DNA of 64,000 bases from Carnobacterium jeotgali MS3 (GCF_000745125.1 NZ_JQNF01000010.1:434001-498000), one strand, 5' to 3'. Positions 17,039 to 27,437 are shown, counted from the stretch's first letter. Numbers and translations are program-made. The notes: generated by a model from the sequence alone, not told the origin.

Positions 17039-17872
17039 TTATTTTTTCAATTCATTCACATGAAATTGGATGTGTTCTTCTATAAATGTTGCGATGGTAA
17101 AGTAACTATGATCGTAGCCTTTTTCCAATTTATAAACTACCGGCTTATTTCCTATAGCATTTAAAAATTCTTTTTCTTGCAATTGCACATCGTAAAAATT
17201 ATCAGCTGTACCTTGCGTGATTAAGATAGGAGGAACTTTATCTATTTGCTCAATCAAACTTGTTGAATCCCATTCTTGCCATGAAGATTCATCTGAACCT
17301 AAATAAGCTGTGAATGCTTTTTTACCCCAGGGTACTTGAGTAGGATTCAAAATTGGGGCAAAGGCTGAAATGGAAGCAAAGCGATCCGTTTCTTTCAAAC
17401 CCATCATGATTGCTCCATGTCCTCCCATTGAATGTCCCATGATACTTTCTTTTCCCGAAAAATGTGGAATCAGACTATAAACTATTTGGGGCAATTCTTC
17501 TGTTAAATACGTGTACATTTGATAATTTTTAGCCCAAGGATCTTGTGTTGCATTTAGGTAGAAGCTTGCGCCTTTCCCTAAATCCCATCCTTCATCATCC
17601 GGTACCTTATCTCCTCTTGGAGAGGTATCTGGAATGATCACGGCTACTGTCTGATCTGCAGCAGCTTTTTGAAAGCCGCTTTTTTGACTAAAATTATCAT
17701 CTGTACAAGTCAATCCTGATAACCACCAGATTAGGGATAGTTCCTTTTCTTCAAATAAGGGCGGCAAGTAAAGGCTAAACATCATTTCACAATTTAACAC
17801 TTTGGAAAAATGACGGTATTTGCGTTGCTCTCCTTGAAAAGAGAGATGCATTTCAAGTTGTTCGACAACCAT
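17039..17872 (-). CDS. fghA: S-formylglutathione hydrolase (esterase D family)
   Basis: 277-residue esterase-D-type hydrolase that splits S-formylglutathione (or a comparable formyl thioester) to formate and free thiol. GLTCTDDNFSQKSGFQ holds the oxyanion-loop region, GHSMGGHGA carries nucleophile Ser148, and GYDHSYFT near the C-terminus carries the catalytic His. Length matches the family (~280). It starts 4 nt after the dehydrogenase stop codon, the usual two-enzyme formaldehyde oxidation unit. Confidence 0.92.
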   Translation of the reverse strand: MVVEQLEMHLSFQGEQRKYRHFSKVLNCEMMFSLYLPPLFEEKELSLIWWLSGLTCTDDNFSQKSGFQKAAADQTVAVIIPDTSPRGDKVPDDEGWDLGKGASFYLNATQDPWAKNYQMYTYLTEELPQIVYSLIPHFSGKESIMGHSMGGHGAIMMGLKETDRFASISAFAPILNPTQVPWGKKAFTAYLGSDESSWQEWDSTSLIEQIDKVPPILITQGTADNFYDVQLQEKEFLNAIGNKPVVYKLEKGYDHSYFTIATFIEEHIQFHVNELKK

Positions 17873-17876
17873 TTAA

Positions 17877-19056
<1,180 letters not shown>

Positions 19057-19121
19057 GAAGTTAATACTGATATTTTTGTCACTATGAATTTTCAAACTAA
19101 TTATTGAGAAAGAAGTTGATT

Positions 19122-19463
19122 ATGTTGATCACGTATAAAGATAAAGAATTTTATACAAGTAAAGATTTAGCTCTCTCCGTTATTGGTGGGCGCTGGAAAA
19201 TTGCGATTATCTGGGCATTACTGCATAAATCTCCCTTACGTCTGAGTGAGTTTCAGAGACAGTTTCCAGATATCAACCAAAGAACATTGATTCGGCAATT
19301 AAGAGAACTGGAAGAAGATAACATCATTCACCGAACCATTTATCCGGTAGTCCCTCCAAAAGTTGATTATGTATTAACCGATATTGGTTTAAGCCTAGAA
19401 CCAGTTGTAACGGCTATTTGTGATTGGGGAGATCTTTTTCAGCAGTCATTAAACTCGAATTAA
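19122..19463 (+). CDS. HxlR-family winged-helix regulator
   Basis: 113-residue HxlR/MarR-like regulator: LSVIGGRWKIAIIWALLHKSPLRLSEFQRQFPDINQRTLIRQLRELEEDNII is spread over the whole winged helix and ends in a short dimerisation helix (AICDWGDLF). No N-terminal redox Cys like that of YodB/HypR is present; the only Cys is near the C-terminus. ATG 19122 preferred over an upstream TTG because AGAAAGAAG precedes it. Divergent from the formaldehyde operon; likely its formaldehyde-responsive regulator. Confidence 0.87.
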   Translation: MLITYKDKEFYTSKDLALSVIGGRWKIAIIWALLHKSPLRLSEFQRQFPDINQRTLIRQLRELEEDNIIHRTIYPVVPPKVDYVLTDIGLSLEPVVTAICDWGDLFQQSLNSN

Positions 19464-19667
19464 GCTAGTATTTTGAACCTATAATCTCAAATAAAGCTTT
19501 TTTTTGATAATACTTCCAAAAATTGTCTATTCTTTTCAGTTTATAAACTTACACACGATAACTCGTATCATACACTTTTCATCTGATTAACGATTATCAA
19601 ATTTTTTATTGAAGTACATGCTAAAATATTACTTAATCAACCATACTAGCAAAGGAGGTAAATCTAT

Positions 19668-19943
19668 ATGGATAATGAAAAATTACCTGCTCCACCAATT
19701 AATGACTTTCCAGAATATAACGAAGATACTCAAGATTATTTGTGGCCAGTTATCGTAAAGTATTATGGAAAACCAGATATTGAATTTTCTGCCTCAAAAT
19801 CAGAGATAATACAGGCATTTCACTTATTAGATAGCTTATTTGAGGACGATTCAAATGAACCTATAACAATAGGTAATCGTACCTTTGAGCTGAAAAATTT
19901 AGATTATATGCAGTTTGAAGGTCGAACTTATGATTTTGCTTAA
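19668..19943 (+). CDS. small acidic protein, hypothetical
   Basis: 91-residue soluble acidic protein with no recognised domain; an N-terminal proline-rich piece (LPAPPINDFPEYNE), a central helix (SEIIQAFHLLDSLFED) and a C-terminal strand pair (TIGNRTFELKNLDYMQFEG). A strong AAAGGAGG 7-8 nt before ATG supports expression. The IS30 element lies 90 nt downstream. Confidence 0.6.
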   Translation: MDNEKLPAPPINDFPEYNEDTQDYLWPVIVKYYGKPDIEFSASKSEIIQAFHLLDSLFEDDSNEPITIGNRTFELKNLDYMQFEGRTYDFA

Positions 19944-20032
19944 TAATTAAATTATACGGTTGCTTTTAGTTATTCATTTTACAAAACTTAATGTCTACTA
20001 AATATACGCTAGCTTTTTTTGTTAACGCCGAT

Positions 20033-20051
20033 TGTAAAATTAAGCTAGACA
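20033..20051 (+). repeat. IS30 left terminal inverted repeat
   Basis: TGTAAAATTAAGCTAGACA; pairs with the right end with two mismatches. Confidence 0.8.
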
Positions 20052-20120
20052 AATAAAAAAGCCATTCGTGGTACACTCAAAATGTATTTCCGACCAAAGA
20101 AAACATAGGAGTGATCACGA

Positions 20121-21080
20121 ATGACCTACACCCATCTTACCACTGAAGAACTTGTAATGATAGAAGCTTATTTCCATCAAAAAATTTCTGTTTTGAAAAT
20201 TGCCACCTACATTGGCCGTTCACGTCAGACGATTCATAACGTAGTTACTTTCCTAAGGAAAGGTTACACGGCTCTTGATTACTTTAAACAATACAAAGAA
20301 AATAAGAAGCGCTGCGGTAGACATCCTATTACCTTACCCAATGACCAACAAGAATATATTCAAAAGATGGTTGCTCAAGGATGGACTCCAGATGTGATTA
20401 TTGGTCGTGCAGAAAGGTTCATCGCTTGTTCCTCACGCACCTTGTACCGACAGTTCAAACAAGGGCTCTTTGATCAAACAACTCTTCCTATGAAAGGAAA
20501 ACGTAAACCAAACGGTCATAAAGAAAAACGAGGGAAACAAGCTTTCAAAAGAAATATATCTGAAAGATTAACGGATTATCCTCAATTTGAAGACGAGTTT
20601 GGTCATCTAGAAGGAGACACTATTGTTGGCATTCATCATAAAAGTGCTGTAATCACATTGGTTGAACGGATTTCAAAAGCCATTATTACTTTGAAGCCCA
20701 ATGGGCGTAAAGCACAAGATGTTGAAGAAGCTATAAACAACTGGTTCCAATGTATTCCAAGAAATCTCTTCAAATCCATTACGTTTGATTGTGGAAAAGA
20801 GTTTTCCAACTGGAAAACCATTAGTAATCTAAATGATGTTGCTATTTACTTTGCTGATCCAGGAACTCCATCCCAGCGAGCTTTAAACGAGCATTCTAAT
20901 GGACTGCTTCGAAAAGACGGTTTACCGAAAGAAATGGATTTTAACCAAGTTGATCAATCTTTTGTCTCTGCAGTCGCTTCAGTAAGAAATCAGATCCCAA
21001 GAAAATCTTTACAGTATCTGACACCGTTAGAAGTATTTTTAAATTACATTAATGAGTGGGAACTGTCTAACTTAATTTGA
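20121..21080 (+). CDS. IS30-family transposase
   Basis: 319-residue DDE transposase. N-terminal HTH (SVLKIATYIGRSRQTIHNVV), then the catalytic residues in HLEGDTIVG, FDCGKEFSN and the IS30 signature NEHSNGLLRKDGLPK. Length and domain order are complete and no frameshift is seen, so the element may be active. RBS AGGAGTG. The gene runs into the right inverted repeat. Confidence 0.95.
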   Translation: MTYTHLTTEELVMIEAYFHQKISVLKIATYIGRSRQTIHNVVTFLRKGYTALDYFKQYKENKKRCGRHPITLPNDQQEYIQKMVAQGWTPDVIIGRAERFIACSSRTLYRQFKQGLFDQTTLPMKGKRKPNGHKEKRGKQAFKRNISERLTDYPQFEDEFGHLEGDTIVGIHHKSAVITLVERISKAIITLKPNGRKAQDVEEAINNWFQCIPRNLFKSITFDCGKEFSNWKTISNLNDVAIYFADPGTPSQRALNEHSNGLLRKDGLPKEMDFNQVDQSFVSAVASVRNQIPRKSLQYLTPLEVFLNYINEWELSNLI

Positions 21081-21082
21081 CA
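21064..21082 (-). repeat. IS30 right terminal inverted repeat
   Basis: Plus strand TGTCTAACTTAATTTGACA; overlaps the last codons of the transposase gene. Confidence 0.8.
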
Positions 21083-21121
21083 AACGAAATAATAAAATAA
21101 GTTGATTTCGATAGCTAATGT

Positions 21122-21871
21122 TTAATTAGGGTTGACCAATAACATAATACCTAAGAGTATAACAACGACAAAGACATAGCGTTCAAATTTATAACTTGGG
21201 ATTCGCCCATGGATAAATGTTCCTACTAACATGGCTATTCCAATTGCCGGAAGAGAAAATCCATATAATACAAATAGTTCTTTAGACCAAAACCCTCCCA
21301 TAAACTGGCCAATAATAATTAATGAACTAGACACCAAAAAATGAGCTTGTAGTGTCTTTCTAAATATTTCTGGTTTCCAATCACGCAATGTACCATAAAC
21401 AACAATTGGTACACCGTTCATATTATAAGCACTTCCAAACATCCCAGCAGCAAAACCAAACGGGATAGACCAAATAGGTTTATTCAACCACAGACGTGAT
21501 TTTGATTGAAATAATTTTGGTTTAATTAATGAATAAATGCCATAAACTACTAGAAAAATTCCTAATCCATAAGTAATTACTGCGTTAGGCGCAAACTTAA
21601 CCAATGCTAAACCAACAGGAATTCCCAACAACGTTGAGATAGAAAGTACTTTTAAGACAGGTCGATCAATATTTTTCCAACCTGAGAGAACCGTTAACAC
21701 CGCCACAGTGAAACCGACTAAACCAATTAACGAAATAGAGGTAGACAAACTAATTGGTAGCAAAGCTAATAAGGGCATACCAATAATGGAGTCCCCAAAA
21801 CCAAATACTGCACGCATTAATGAACCTAGAAAAACAATACCTATTACCAGTAAAATAAGCGTAACACTCAT
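21122..21871 (-). CDS. TauE/SafE-family sulfite/anion exporter
   Basis: 249-residue integral membrane protein with eight predicted helices in two related halves, as in TauE/SafE (formerly DUF81). The family exports sulfite, sulfoacetate or related organic anions; the specific substrate is not inferable. The first half has GFGDSIIGMPLLALL, the second FGFAAGMFGSAYNMNGVPIV, the usual family repeats. RBS AAAAGGAG. Monocistronic, downstream end abutted by the IS30 copy. Confidence 0.85.
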   Translation of the reverse strand: MSVTLILLVIGIVFLGSLMRAVFGFGDSIIGMPLLALLPISLSTSISLIGLVGFTVAVLTVLSGWKNIDRPVLKVLSISTLLGIPVGLALVKFAPNAVITYGLGIFLVVYGIYSLIKPKLFQSKSRLWLNKPIWSIPFGFAAGMFGSAYNMNGVPIVVYGTLRDWKPEIFRKTLQAHFLVSSSLIIIGQFMGGFWSKELFVLYGFSLPAIGIAMLVGTFIHGRIPSYKFERYVFVVVILLGIMLLVNPN

Positions 21872-22049
21872 TACAAAAAAACTCCTTTTTCAAAGCACTC
21901 TTTTAACCTTATTTCTAATGTATCAGATACACATTATTTTACAAGGTTAAGACTTATATCCAATTTTTTTATTTTATAATACATTGATTTCATCTAATTT
22001 TATGTATGTGTTACACTAAAAAGAAAGAAACAGAGAGGAGATTCCCAAT

Positions 22050-22361
22050 ATGGACTCGGCTTTAGAAATTGCACGCATCTTGCTGCCTATTTTAATAGTG
22101 GGTGGAATCGCAGTCTTTGTAGTTATGAGAATGAAATCCAAACATACTAGAGGTACGCTAGGTAAGAAAAAATCAAAAAGTGCTCAAAGTTTATTAGATA
22201 GTTTAATACCGTTTGGAATGATACTTGGTTGTATTGTTGCTATACTTATTAGCATAATTTTCTCAATTCCCTTACTATCTACGATAAGTTTGGGATCTGC
22301 AGTAGGCTTGTTATTTGGATACTTTGCTTATGAAATTTATGACAAAATGGATGAAAATTAG
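22050..22361 (+). CDS. three-helix membrane protein, hypothetical
   Basis: 103 residues with hydrophobic helices at ~8-25, ~52-73 and ~78-95 and a basic loop (KSKHTRGTLGKKKSKSAQ) between the first two. Preceded by GAGAGGAG. Not assigned to a family. The next gene follows 150 nt later. Confidence 0.6.
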   Translation: MDSALEIARILLPILIVGGIAVFVVMRMKSKHTRGTLGKKKSKSAQSLLDSLIPFGMILGCIVAILISIIFSIPLLSTISLGSAVGLLFGYFAYEIYDKMDEN

Positions 22362-22512
22362 TCATTACTTTGAATAAAATACAATCACTATGGCAATGAC
22401 TGTAATCCATCTATCTAAGCTACTAAAAGTGTTATTAGTTCTATCTTTATATTTCACTAGAAAAACTATATTATTAAGTATCGATTTAATTATACAGAAA
22501 AGAGGAACTTAC

Positions 22513-23268
22513 TTGATTACATTAAAATCACAACGCGAAATTGATGCTATGGATGAATCTGGAACAGTATTAGCGAACATGCATATCGCTTTACGCGATT
22601 TTATCAAACCTGGCATAACGAGCTGGGATATTGAAGAATTCGCTCATAAATTCATCTTGGATAATGATGCAACACCTGAACAAATTGGATTTGAAGGATA
22701 CGAATATGCAACATGTATTAGTATAAATGATGAGATTTGCCATGGTTTTCCAAGAAAAGAAGTCCTCAAAAATGGAGATTTGATCAAAGTTGATACTGTC
22801 ATTAATTTGAAAGGTGCTTTATCAGATTCTTGTTGGAGTTACGTAGTTGGAGAATCAAATCCTGAGAAAGATCATTTAATGGAAGTTACTCTAAAAGCTA
22901 TGTATAAAGGTATTGAACAGGCAAAAGTTGGAAACCGGATAGGCGATATTGGTCACGCGATTCAAAGTTACGTTGAAAGCGAAAATTTATCAGTCGTTCG
23001 AGACTTTTTAGGCCATGGCGTTGGACCAACATTACATGAATCTCCTGACGTTCCTGCCTATGGACAACCAGGTAAAGGACTACGCTTAAAAGAAGGCATG
23101 GTTATCACTGTTGAGCCCATGGTAAACACTGGATCATGGAAATCAAAAATGGATGCTAATGGATGGACTGCTCGAACAAAAGACGGTGGTTTAAGTTGCC
23201 AGTTCGAACATACATTGGTCATTACAAAAGATGGTCCACGTATTTTAACTTCTCAAACAGATCAATAG
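22513..23268 (+). CDS. map: methionine aminopeptidase, type I
   Basis: 251-residue metallopeptidase that removes initiator Met from nascent proteins. The five metal ligands can be placed: Asp in IKVDTVINL, Asp in LSDSCWS, His in GHGVGPTLHESP, Glu in TVEPMV and Glu in QFEHTLVI. A TTG start at 22513 is chosen because AGAGGAAC precedes it and it matches the normal N-terminus (ITLKSQREIDAM); the open frame continues 41 codons further upstream without an RBS. Probably a second, accessory copy, as in several lactic acid bacteria. Confidence 0.88.
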   Translation: MITLKSQREIDAMDESGTVLANMHIALRDFIKPGITSWDIEEFAHKFILDNDATPEQIGFEGYEYATCISINDEICHGFPRKEVLKNGDLIKVDTVINLKGALSDSCWSYVVGESNPEKDHLMEVTLKAMYKGIEQAKVGNRIGDIGHAIQSYVESENLSVVRDFLGHGVGPTLHESPDVPAYGQPGKGLRLKEGMVITVEPMVNTGSWKSKMDANGWTARTKDGGLSCQFEHTLVITKDGPRILTSQTDQ

Positions 23269-23311
23269 AAAAAAAGATGTGCCCCAGGAAGTTATAGGGC
23301 ACATCTTTTTT
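23269..23311. terminator. terminator between map and nupC
   Basis: Perfect stem AAAAAGATGTGCCC/GGGCACATCTTTTT with a 12-nt loop, flanked by A and T runs. It starts at the map stop codon and can serve the convergent nupC too. Confidence 0.9.
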
Positions 23312-23343
23312 AGTCATTAATGATTTTATAGTTAATTGTTTTT

Positions 23344-24522
23344 TTATAAATACAATCCGATAAACATAGCAGACAATATAGGAACAACAAATCCACCAAA
23401 CATTCCTCTTAAGGCTAGTTTAGATAAATCATTTTTTCTAGTTGGTGCGAACACGGATAATCCTGTTACACAGATTGCAATACTAGAGAATGCTCCAAAA
23501 CTACCAATGGCCACAGATATCATTGCTACAGCTCTTTCTGATAATTCAGACATCATAGGAGCAAAATCAGCATAAGCGACAAATTCATTAATTGATAATT
23601 TGGTCCCTAACAGCTGTCCAGCTAACCTAGCCTCAGTACCGCTTAACCCCATCAACCAACCAATTGGCATGAAAATGTAGCCTAAAACTCCTGTAAAACT
23701 GGTTCCTACTAGTCCTAAAATACTATTCAATAAGGCCACAATAGAAATACCTGCAATCAAACTCGCTCCGATTCCTAATACCATTTGTAACCCATTATTG
23801 ATTCCTTCAGCCATGGCAGAAAAAACAGAGGTATTTGAGCCTTTACGATCTAACGTTACATCTGTTACTCTGCTGATTTCCGTCTCAGGTGTTAAAATTT
23901 TAGCTACTAGCAATGATCCAAACGGTACTAAAGCCGTTGTAATCAATAACCATTTCATTGGAATACCTAATAAATTATATCCAACTAAGATAGAAGCCGA
24001 CATAGATCCCATTCCTGCAACTAAGACTGTCATTAATTCTGATTTTGTCATATCAGGCAAATATTTGGCTACTAAGAAAGGTGCTTCTGTCTGCCCCAAC
24101 AACATATTCGCTACAGCAACAAAAGATTCTGCTTTTTCAGTGCCTAATAATTTCCCAACTGCTCCACCAATGATTTTAACGACCCAACCGACTATACCTA
24201 AGTAGCCAAGAATCCCTGTCAAAGCGGATAGAAAGATAATGACACCTAATACATCAATAAAGAAATAGCCTTTTCCAAATAAATCGCCAAATACAAAGGC
24301 TAGTCCTTCATTCGCAAAACTGAATAGTTTTGTTACTCCTGCAGCAAGTTGTTCAATGATCCAGCTGCCTACAGGAACTTTAATTAAGAATAACGCCAAC
24401 ACTAACTGAGCGGCTAGTGCAACTCCAACCGTTCGTTTATTGATTGCTTTTTTATTGTCTGATAATAAAAATAATATTCCTAATATGACTATAATACCTA
24501 AAACAGTTACTACTTTATTCAT
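23344..24522 (-). CDS. nupC: NupC-type concentrative nucleoside transporter
   Basis: 392-residue membrane transporter of the CNT family, importing nucleosides with H+ or Na+. The conserved NMLLGQTEAPFLVAKYLPDMTKSEL is spread over two motifs (GQTEAP substrate site) and GLSGTEARLAGQLLGTKLSINEFVAY forms the second repeat. Overlaps the end of the deoxynucleoside kinase gene by 8 nt, giving a dedicated import-and-phosphorylate unit. Confidence 0.92.
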   Translation of the reverse strand: MNKVVTVLGIIVILGILFLLSDNKKAINKRTVGVALAAQLVLALFLIKVPVGSWIIEQLAAGVTKLFSFANEGLAFVFGDLFGKGYFFIDVLGVIIFLSALTGILGYLGIVGWVVKIIGGAVGKLLGTEKAESFVAVANMLLGQTEAPFLVAKYLPDMTKSELMTVLVAGMGSMSASILVGYNLLGIPMKWLLITTALVPFGSLLVAKILTPETEISRVTDVTLDRKGSNTSVFSAMAEGINNGLQMVLGIGASLIAGISIVALLNSILGLVGTSFTGVLGYIFMPIGWLMGLSGTEARLAGQLLGTKLSINEFVAYADFAPMMSELSERAVAMISVAIGSFGAFSSIAICVTGLSVFAPTRKNDLSKLALRGMFGGFVVPILSAMFIGLYL

Positions 24523-25180
24523 TAATTCTACTCTCCATTTCAGCTAACTTTTCTTTTACTAATTTCACCACAAAGTCTGCATCTTCACTATTATTGACCA
24601 CGTCAATTCTATCAATATTAATCACTAAAACATCAGATGCTTTATAGTGATCAGTGACCCAGTTATCATAACCTTGCCAAAGAGCTTTGTAATAGTCCAT
24701 TAACCCTTGATCTTGTTCAAAGTCTCTTCCTCGCAAGCCGATTCGATAAAGTATCGTTTCGAAGGACCCTTGTAAATAAACCATTAGATCAGGTGCTTTT
24801 TTTGGTAGTTCTTGTAATTCTTCCATCATGTTGTTTAATAATTTTTCATAAATACTAAACTCTGAAGCTGAGATACGTCCTAACTCTGTATTTACTTTGG
24901 CAAAATACCAATCTTCATAAATTGAGCGATCCAACACATTATTCTTGTTGTGTAAAGCTTCTTTAATACTTTTAAAACGACTACTTAAAAAATCTAATTG
25001 CAATAAAAACGGGTATCGTTTTAAATGCTGTTCCTCTTCACTTGCTGTGTAAAATAAAGGCAATATTTCATTGTCATCTACATTCTCATAGAATACCTCA
25101 CTGTTTAAAGATTTTCCTAACAGTTCAGCTACACTTGTTTTTCCTGCTCCAATCATTCCACCAATTACTAAAATTGCCAT
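24515..25180 (-). CDS. deoxynucleoside kinase (deoxyadenosine/deoxyguanosine type)
   Basis: 221-residue deoxynucleoside kinase. P-loop GGMIGAGKTSVAELL at residues 6-20, DRSIYEDWYFA with the catalytic/ERS-like motif at ~87-97, and the arginine-rich LID segment YRIGLRGRDFEQ. It phosphorylates imported deoxynucleosides for DNA-precursor salvage; base preference (dA/dG/dC) is uncertain. First gene of the operon, RBS AGGAGAGGGG; its leader holds a long perfect hairpin. Confidence 0.9.
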   Translation of the reverse strand: MAILVIGGMIGAGKTSVAELLGKSLNSEVFYENVDDNEILPLFYTASEEEQHLKRYPFLLQLDFLSSRFKSIKEALHNKNNVLDRSIYEDWYFAKVNTELGRISASEFSIYEKLLNNMMEELQELPKKAPDLMVYLQGSFETILYRIGLRGRDFEQDQGLMDYYKALWQGYDNWVTDHYKASDVLVINIDRIDVVNNSEDADFVVKLVKEKLAEMESRINE

Positions 25181-25198
25181 CTGCCCCTCTCCTCATTG

Positions 25199-25240
25199 CA
25201 TGGAAAAAGAGTAGCGTAATTCAGCTACTCTTTTTCCATG
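25199..25240 (-). promoter_or_regulatory. perfect 17-bp hairpin in the deoxynucleoside kinase leader
   Basis: CATGGAAAAAGAGTAGC and GCTACTCTTTTTCCATG are perfect complements around an 8-nt loop. The hairpin lies ~20 nt before the start codon and its 3' arm contains T5, so it looks like an intrinsic terminator placed inside a leader. Attenuation is possible but no competing structure is obvious. Confidence 0.55.
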
Positions 25241-25348
25241 TCATTACTAGTTGTTATCTTAGTAGTTTCTAGAAAACGTATTGCTTAATTTTTTATTGCA
25301 GCTTTTATGTAACTATTTATTGCTTAACCATCGATTAGCTCCTTAGCT

Positions 25349-25377
25349 ATAATACTATGATATGAAAATTATATCAA
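25349..25377 (-). promoter_or_regulatory. promoter of the kinase-nupC operon with palindrome
   Basis: Minus strand TTGATA (25377-25372), 17 nt, TATTAT (25354-25349). The spacer holds the perfect inverted repeat TGATAT-N7-ATATCA (25358-25376), a candidate repressor site. The regulator is unknown. Confidence 0.55.
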
Positions 25378-25460
25378 CCTGAAATTATACCATATGTGCT
25401 AATTACGAAAAAATAAACACCATATATTGTGGTTGCGCATTCAAAACATCCTATAGACTA

Positions 25461-25506
25461 AAAAATAGACAAGCCTTAGGAATTTTCCTACTGACTTGTC
25501 TATTCT
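25461..25506 (-). terminator. terminator of the VTC operon
   Basis: Outer stem AATAGACAAG/CTTGTCTATT with inner TAGGA/TCCTA pairing; the minus strand continues with T6. Lies 24 nt after the beta-helix lipoprotein gene. Confidence 0.8.
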
Positions 25507-25529
25507 ATTTTACTTCTTAACTAACTAGG

Positions 25530-27437
25530 TTAAGGCATGGTTGGTATACTGCCTGTATCTCCTTCACTTGGTTTTTGCATGTCGCCATTTGGTTGCATGT
25601 TCTTGTCACCAGGCTGTTGCATTCCGCCCCCCATTTGTCCTGTTGTAGTGCCCACTGTTGTTGATACTGATTCAATTGGAACTTCAAAAATTTCATCATT
25701 AATGGATAAAGTGTATGTTTCATCTACTGCTAAATCAGCAGAGCTGAACTGTACAGAAGTGAAACTTTTATCTGCTGTCCATGATAAGAGAACTGTACCG
25801 TCTGCATCGCTTAATTCAATTTTGCTACCTGCTTCATAAGTTGTTTCAAATCCATAAAAAACACTTACTTGACTAGAACTGTCTGCAAAAGTTACTGCCA
25901 TTCCAGAGCTTCCAGCAGCCATTAACGTTCCACCAGTTATCACAGCCTCTCCATTTGAATCAATTGTTCCATTACCATCATTTTCTGGTCCGCTAACGGT
26001 CGTCACCCCTCCAGAAATTTCAATCGTTCCGTTTGAATCTAATCCATCACCACTGCTGTTCACTGTCAATGTACCACCAGAAATGACCAATGTATTTTCA
26101 CTGTTGCTGCCAGATTCACCCGGTCCGGCTGCTTGTTCAGTTGATGTTGAATTCCCACCAGATACATTTACTCCGTCATCACTAGCTACAACGCTTATTT
26201 CTCCATTACTGATTGTAATCGCCTTACCCTCGATTCCTTCATAGCTTTCTGTAATAGCAACATTCGAACCACTTAATTGCAAATCATTATCAGCATGCAA
26301 GCCATCGTCTCCGGCAATTAATGTGAGCGATCCTCCTGCAAGTGTCAGATTTCCATCAGTATGCACTGTATCATCAGCCGCATCAATTGCAATCGTGCCA
26401 TCATTAATAATCAACTCGCCGGCTGCTTTCAATCCTTTGGTACTGGTTGAACTGATCTCATCGCTATCCGCATTTTCTTCTTCATCTGCTGCTTGAGCAA
26501 AGAAATCCATCCCTTCTTGTGTTTTTGCTACTGCATTGGCACTCCCGCCACCTGCTGTAATGTCAAATGTTCCGCCATCAATTTGAAGTAGCGTTTCAGC
26601 TTGAATACCGTCTTGCTCTGCATCAATAGTAAAGTTACCTCCGGCTATATAGACAAAACCTTTGCCTTCTTCATCTGCATTATCGGACTGAATACTATCT
26701 GTTCCGGTTTCAAGAGTAAACGTTCCATCTTTGATTTTCACTGCATCTTTTCCTGAAAGTCCTTGGCCTGCTGCAGTAATATTATACGTACCACTTACGA
26801 CGATTAATTCATCTTTTGATACGATTCCGTGATTCGTATTCGCATGTATCGTTAAACTACCAGAGCCGTTAAATGCCAAATCAGCTTTACTAAAAATTGT
26901 TCCATCAATACTAGTCGCATCGGCATCCGTATCAAGTGTTGCTGTACTTCCAGCTTTATCAGTCAATGTATTTTCTGATCCTTCTGCCAATGTCACAAAG
27001 ACTTTATCAGCTTCTTCGATCAATAAAGGAGCACTTGTTGAGGAGGTAATATCTACTCCGTCAAAGATCAAATGAACTTCTTCAGTATTCGGGGCCGTTA
27101 CTTTGATTTGACCATCTGAAAGAGTTCCGCTGATCAAATATGTTCCACCAGTTGTAATTGTAACAACATTACCATCAACCGTTGCTCCTTCTCCGCTGCT
27201 TGTGTTCTGATTGTCAGCCAATTGGATAGTAGTAGAATCAGCCTCGTCATATCCGACTTCAAGATCATCGGAACTAAATTCTAAATCATAATCTACTGTA
27301 CTTTCTACAGTGCCAGACTTAGTTGCTGTAGCAGAATCTGCACTTTGACTAGTGCCAGAAGCGGTTGATTGGCATCCGGCTAACATCACCAAAACAGCTA
27401 GTGATAAAAATGGTGTGATCTTCGTCTTTTTTTTCAT
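25530..27437 (-). CDS. beta-helix lipoprotein, carbohydrate-binding-like (DUF4353 / Cthe_2159 type)
   Basis: 635-residue exported lipoprotein. The signal peptide ends in LAGC with lipid-anchored Cys22, then a Ser/Thr/Ala-rich linker. Residues ~70-560 repeat short units such as ISGGTLTVNSSGDGLDSNG, the Gly/Asp ladder of right-handed parallel beta-helices; C. thermocellum Cthe_2159 of this family binds acidic polysaccharide and calcium. The C-terminus is a Met/Gly/Pro/Asn-rich tail (MGGGMQQPGDKNMQPNGD). Start ATG overlaps the upstream stop as TAATG, implying translational coupling. Role inferred: surface partner of the VTC/DUF4956 proteins. Confidence 0.82.
   Translation of the reverse strand: MKKKTKITPFLSLAVLVMLAGCQSTASGTSQSADSATATKSGTVESTVDYDLEFSSDDLEVGYDEADSTTIQLADNQNTSSGEGATVDGNVVTITTGGTYLISGTLSDGQIKVTAPNTEEVHLIFDGVDITSSTSAPLLIEEADKVFVTLAEGSENTLTDKAGSTATLDTDADATSIDGTIFSKADLAFNGSGSLTIHANTNHGIVSKDELIVVSGTYNITAAGQGLSGKDAVKIKDGTFTLETGTDSIQSDNADEEGKGFVYIAGGNFTIDAEQDGIQAETLLQIDGGTFDITAGGGSANAVAKTQEGMDFFAQAADEEENADSDEISSTSTKGLKAAGELIINDGTIAIDAADDTVHTDGNLTLAGGSLTLIAGDDGLHADNDLQLSGSNVAITESYEGIEGKAITISNGEISVVASDDGVNVSGGNSTSTEQAAGPGESGSNSENTLVISGGTLTVNSSGDGLDSNGTIEISGGVTTVSGPENDGNGTIDSNGEAVITGGTLMAAGSSGMAVTFADSSSQVSVFYGFETTYEAGSKIELSDADGTVLLSWTADKSFTSVQFSSADLAVDETYTLSINDEIFEVPIESVSTTVGTTTGQMGGGMQQPGDKNMQPNGDMQKPSEGDTGSIPTMP

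Larger units (their letters stand above)
20033..21082 (+). mobile_element. IS30-family insertion sequence, complete
   Basis: About 1050 bp bounded by 19-bp imperfect terminal inverted repeats: left TGTAAAATTAAGCTAGACA and, as reverse complement of the right end, TGTCAAATTAAGTTAGACA (17 of 19 identical). It contains one intact transposase gene. The target duplication is unclear; at most CG is shared if the ends extend a few bases outward. It separates a hypothetical gene from tauE and apparently broke no gene. Confidence 0.85.

Noticed and set aside
22390-22512. N-terminal 41-codon extension of methionine aminopeptidase
   Set aside because: No RBS at the upstream ATG and the residues do not look like part of the enzyme; the TTG with AGAGGAAC fits better.
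23798-24205. 135-codon open frame on the plus strand inside nupC
   Set aside because: Entirely antisense to a well supported transporter gene; no RBS and no family-like motifs.
25537-25839. 100-codon Pro/Cys-rich plus-strand frame
   Set aside because: It is the complement of the Gly/Met/Gln-rich tail of the beta-helix lipoprotein, so its bias is a by-product.
25530-27437. Internal repeats of the beta-helix gene as a CRISPR-like or VNTR array
   Set aside because: The repeats are degenerate at DNA level and follow protein ladder periodicity.
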